From a bacterium (GTDB lineage Bacteria > Bacillota_I > Bacilli_A > RF39 > UBA660): a stretch of 6,597 bases of DNA. Made by a program: the position numbers and the translations under genes. The stretch spans positions 1 to 6,597 of the forward strand of contig JAQXIG010000038.1 of NCBI GenBank assembly GCA_029007685.1, given 5' to 3'. Of the stretch, positions 4,667 through 6,597 are shown one piece after another. The notes under the pieces are model-generated. The model was not told the origin of the DNA. It did no database searches and saw only the letters and a list, made by a program, of their open reading frames with translations. Each line of letters begins with the position of its first letter. The stretch's first letter is position 1.

Positions 4667-6590
4667 AAATATCAATATTTTGCACAAAATCAGCATTTTC
4701 TTCAATAAATCTTCTTCTAGGTTCAACTTCGTCACCCATTAATTTTCCAAATATTGCATCTGCAGTTACACAATCATCCACTGTAATTTTTCTTAAAACA
4801 CGCTTTTCAATATCCATAGTTGTCTCATTTAACTCGTCTGCATCCATCTCTCCTAAACCCTTCATACGAGCAATTTCTGCCCTAGAACGAACATTATCAG
4901 GAAGAGAATTCATATAAGCATTAAGTTCTTCATCATTTAAAACGTATTTCCTAGTTTTCCCATGCATGATTCGATAAAGCGGTGGTTGAGCAGCATACAC
5001 ATGACCTGCTTCTACAATTGGTTTAAAAAAACGATAAAATAAAGTTAATAATAAAACTCTAATATGAGAACCATCCACATCAGCATCCGTCATAATGATA
5101 ATTTTATCATATCGTAACTTAGACAAATCAAAATATTCACCAATTCCAGTGCCAAATGCCGTAATTATAGTCTTGATTCCTTCATTTCCAAGAGCTTTAT
5201 CAAGTCTAGCCTTTTCAACATTAAGAATTTTTCCTCGTAATGGAAGGATAGCTTGAGTCATAGAATCTCTTCCTTTTTTAGCAGAACCACCGGCACTATC
5301 TCCTTCAACAATAAAAATTTCAGAAACACTAGGATCCTTACTCTTACAGTCAGATAATTTTCCAAAGAAATTAGTAACAGCTAAATCACTCTTACGAGTA
5401 GCTTCTCTAGCCCTCTTAGCTGCCATTCTCGCATTTCTAGCCAAAATAGCTTTATTCACAATAACCTTGGCTTGATCAGGATTTTCTAATAAAAATCTTT
5501 CAAATCCCTCCGCAAAAACACTATCTGCTAATGATCTAACCTCAGAATTTCCAAGCCTACCCTTAGTTTGTCCCTCAAACTGTGGATTTGGATGCTTACA
5601 AGAAACGATCATCGTAAGCCCCTCTTTTACATCGTCTTCTCTAAGATTTTCATCTTTGTCTTTTAATATATTAGTCTTTCTAGCATAACTATTAATTACT
5701 CTAGATAATGCTCTTTTTACCCCATCTTCATGAGTACCACCATCATGTGTATTAATATTATTAACAAAAGAATAAATATTAGTATTATACGAAGTATTAT
5801 ATTGCATAGCTACTTCAAAGAATACACCATCTTTCTCTCCATTTAAATGAATAATATTTTCATGAATCGGTGTTTTTTCTTGATTAATAAATCTAACATA
5901 TTCACTAATACCACCTTCATATAAGAAAGTTTCACCCGTTGTATCTTCTAAATCTCTATCATCACGAATATTAATAGACAATCCCTTATTTAAAAAAGCA
6001 AGCTCTCGAACCCTGATCTTCAAAGTTTCATAATCATAAATATCAGTATCAAATATTTCAGGATCAGGCTTAAAGGTTACTGTAGTCCCAGTTCTATTTT
6101 CACTGCAATTTCCCACTACTTGCAAAGGCTCTACAGTATGTCCACCGTTTTCAAATCTGATTTTATGAATCTTATTATTTTTATAAACCGTAACTTCTAC
6201 CCATCTACTAAGAGCATTCACAACACTAGCACCAACTCCATGAAGACCTCCAGATACTTTATATCCTCCTCCACCAAATTTACCACCAGCATGAAGAACC
6301 GTATAAACAGTCTCTACCGTTGAAATACCAGTTTTAGGATGAACATCTACTGGAATTCCTCGACCATCATCCTTCACTGTAATGGAATTATCCTTATTGA
6401 TAACCAATTCTATATTATTACAATAACCCGCTAGAGCCTCATCAATCGCATTATCTACAATTTCCCATACTAAATGATGAAGACCTTTTACATCAGTTGT
6501 TCCTATATACATTCCAGGACGTTTTCTTACTGCTTCTAATCCCTCAAGAACTTGAATATCACTTGAATTATAATGTTTTTCATTTTCCAT
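4665..6590 (-). CDS. gyrB: DNA gyrase subunit B (GyrB), full length
   Basis: This is the ATPase subunit of DNA gyrase, which with GyrA forms the A2B2 enzyme that introduces negative supercoils using ATP. At 641 aa it has the usual length of Bacillota GyrB and matches it end to end. The GHKL ATPase domain shows E44 and N47 (EIVDN), the DDGRGIP loop at 74-80 and the GGLHGVG lid at 114-120. The transducer domain carries the QTK loop at 341-343. The TOPRIM metal site is visible as EGDSAGGSA (429-437, E429) and DADVDG (502-507). The C-terminal PRRRFI signature lies at 624-629. K137 occupies the position of an arginine that contacts coumarin drugs in most homologues. The ATG at 6590 is chosen because the N-terminus (MENEK, then IQVLEGLEAVRKRPGMYIG) aligns with the family start. 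Only 7 bases upstream are visible, so its ribosome binding site is outside the window. The gene ends in TAG, 11 bases before gyrA. GyrB rather than ParE is supported by the neighbouring gyrA. Confidence 0.98.
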   Translation of the reverse strand: MENEKHYNSSDIQVLEGLEAVRKRPGMYIGTTDVKGLHHLVWEIVDNAIDEALAGYCNNIELVINKDNSITVKDDGRGIPVDVHPKTGISTVETVYTVLHAGGKFGGGGYKVSGGLHGVGASVVNALSRWVEVTVYKNNKIHKIRFENGGHTVEPLQVVGNCSENRTGTTVTFKPDPEIFDTDIYDYETLKIRVRELAFLNKGLSINIRDDRDLEDTTGETFLYEGGISEYVRFINQEKTPIHENIIHLNGEKDGVFFEVAMQYNTSYNTNIYSFVNNINTHDGGTHEDGVKRALSRVINSYARKTNILKDKDENLREDDVKEGLTMIVSCKHPNPQFEGQTKGRLGNSEVRSLADSVFAEGFERFLLENPDQAKVIVNKAILARNARMAAKRAREATRKSDLAVTNFFGKLSDCKSKDPSVSEIFIVEGDSAGGSAKKGRDSMTQAILPLRGKILNVEKARLDKALGNEGIKTIITAFGTGIGEYFDLSKLRYDKIIIMTDADVDGSHIRVLLLTLFYRFFKPIVEAGHVYAAQPPLYRIMHGKTRKYVLNDEELNAYMNSLPDNVRSRAEIARMKGLGEMDADELNETTMDIEKRVLRKITVDDCVTADAIFGKLMGDEVEPRRRFIEENADFVQNIDI

Positions 6591-6597
6591 AATTTTT

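Noticed and set aside
6120..6323. 67-codon open frame on the plus strand
   Set aside because: It is antisense to the conserved ATPase domain of gyrB and has no features of a real protein.

Overview
The window holds the end of a gyrB-gyrA operon, read on the minus strand, followed by about 2 kb of very A+T-rich DNA with no recognisable protein gene but packed with palindromes. Both gyrase subunits are full length and match the Bacillota (Firmicutes) form closely. Tryptophan is encoded by TGG where I checked and the stops are TAA and TAG, so nothing suggests the mycoplasma code. The organism is most likely a low-GC member of the Bacillota, and the Noc-type palindromes favour the Bacilli. I cannot name a genus. 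In this phylum gyrB and gyrA usually follow dnaA-dnaN-recF beside the replication origin, so the origin probably lies to the right of position 6597. The minus strand would then be the leading strand.

Layout: positions 4665-6590 are gyrB and 2020-4653 are gyrA, separated by 11 bases. The gyrB stop codon overlaps the gyrA Shine-Dalgarno sequence. A strong intrinsic terminator (1992-2021) closes the operon and overlaps the gyrA stop codon. Positions 1-1991 carry ten copies of the 16-bp centromere palindrome parS (TGTTTCACGTGAAACA, the ParB site). Seven copies are perfect and three have one changed base. Between them lie two perfect copies of a second palindrome, TATTTCCCGGGAAATA, which is the known binding site of the ParB paralogue Noc (NBS), plus a decayed third copy.

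Most of the array is built from diverged tandem repeats: four long units of 227, 297, 295 and 269 bp and two short modules of 68 and 67 bp, each ending in a parS. The last three parS sites, nearest gyrA, lie outside the repeats. The best reading is an origin-proximal centromere where ParB clamps, and perhaps Noc clamps, load at high density. This would couple chromosome segregation and SMC loading, and possibly division-site control, to the origin region. The ParA, ParB and Noc genes are not in the window, so their presence is inferred from the sites. Other points of note are a roughly 50-residue N-terminal extension of GyrA, an altered GyrA-box, a lysine at the coumarin-contact arginine of GyrB, and several DnaA-box-like 9-mers inside gyrA.
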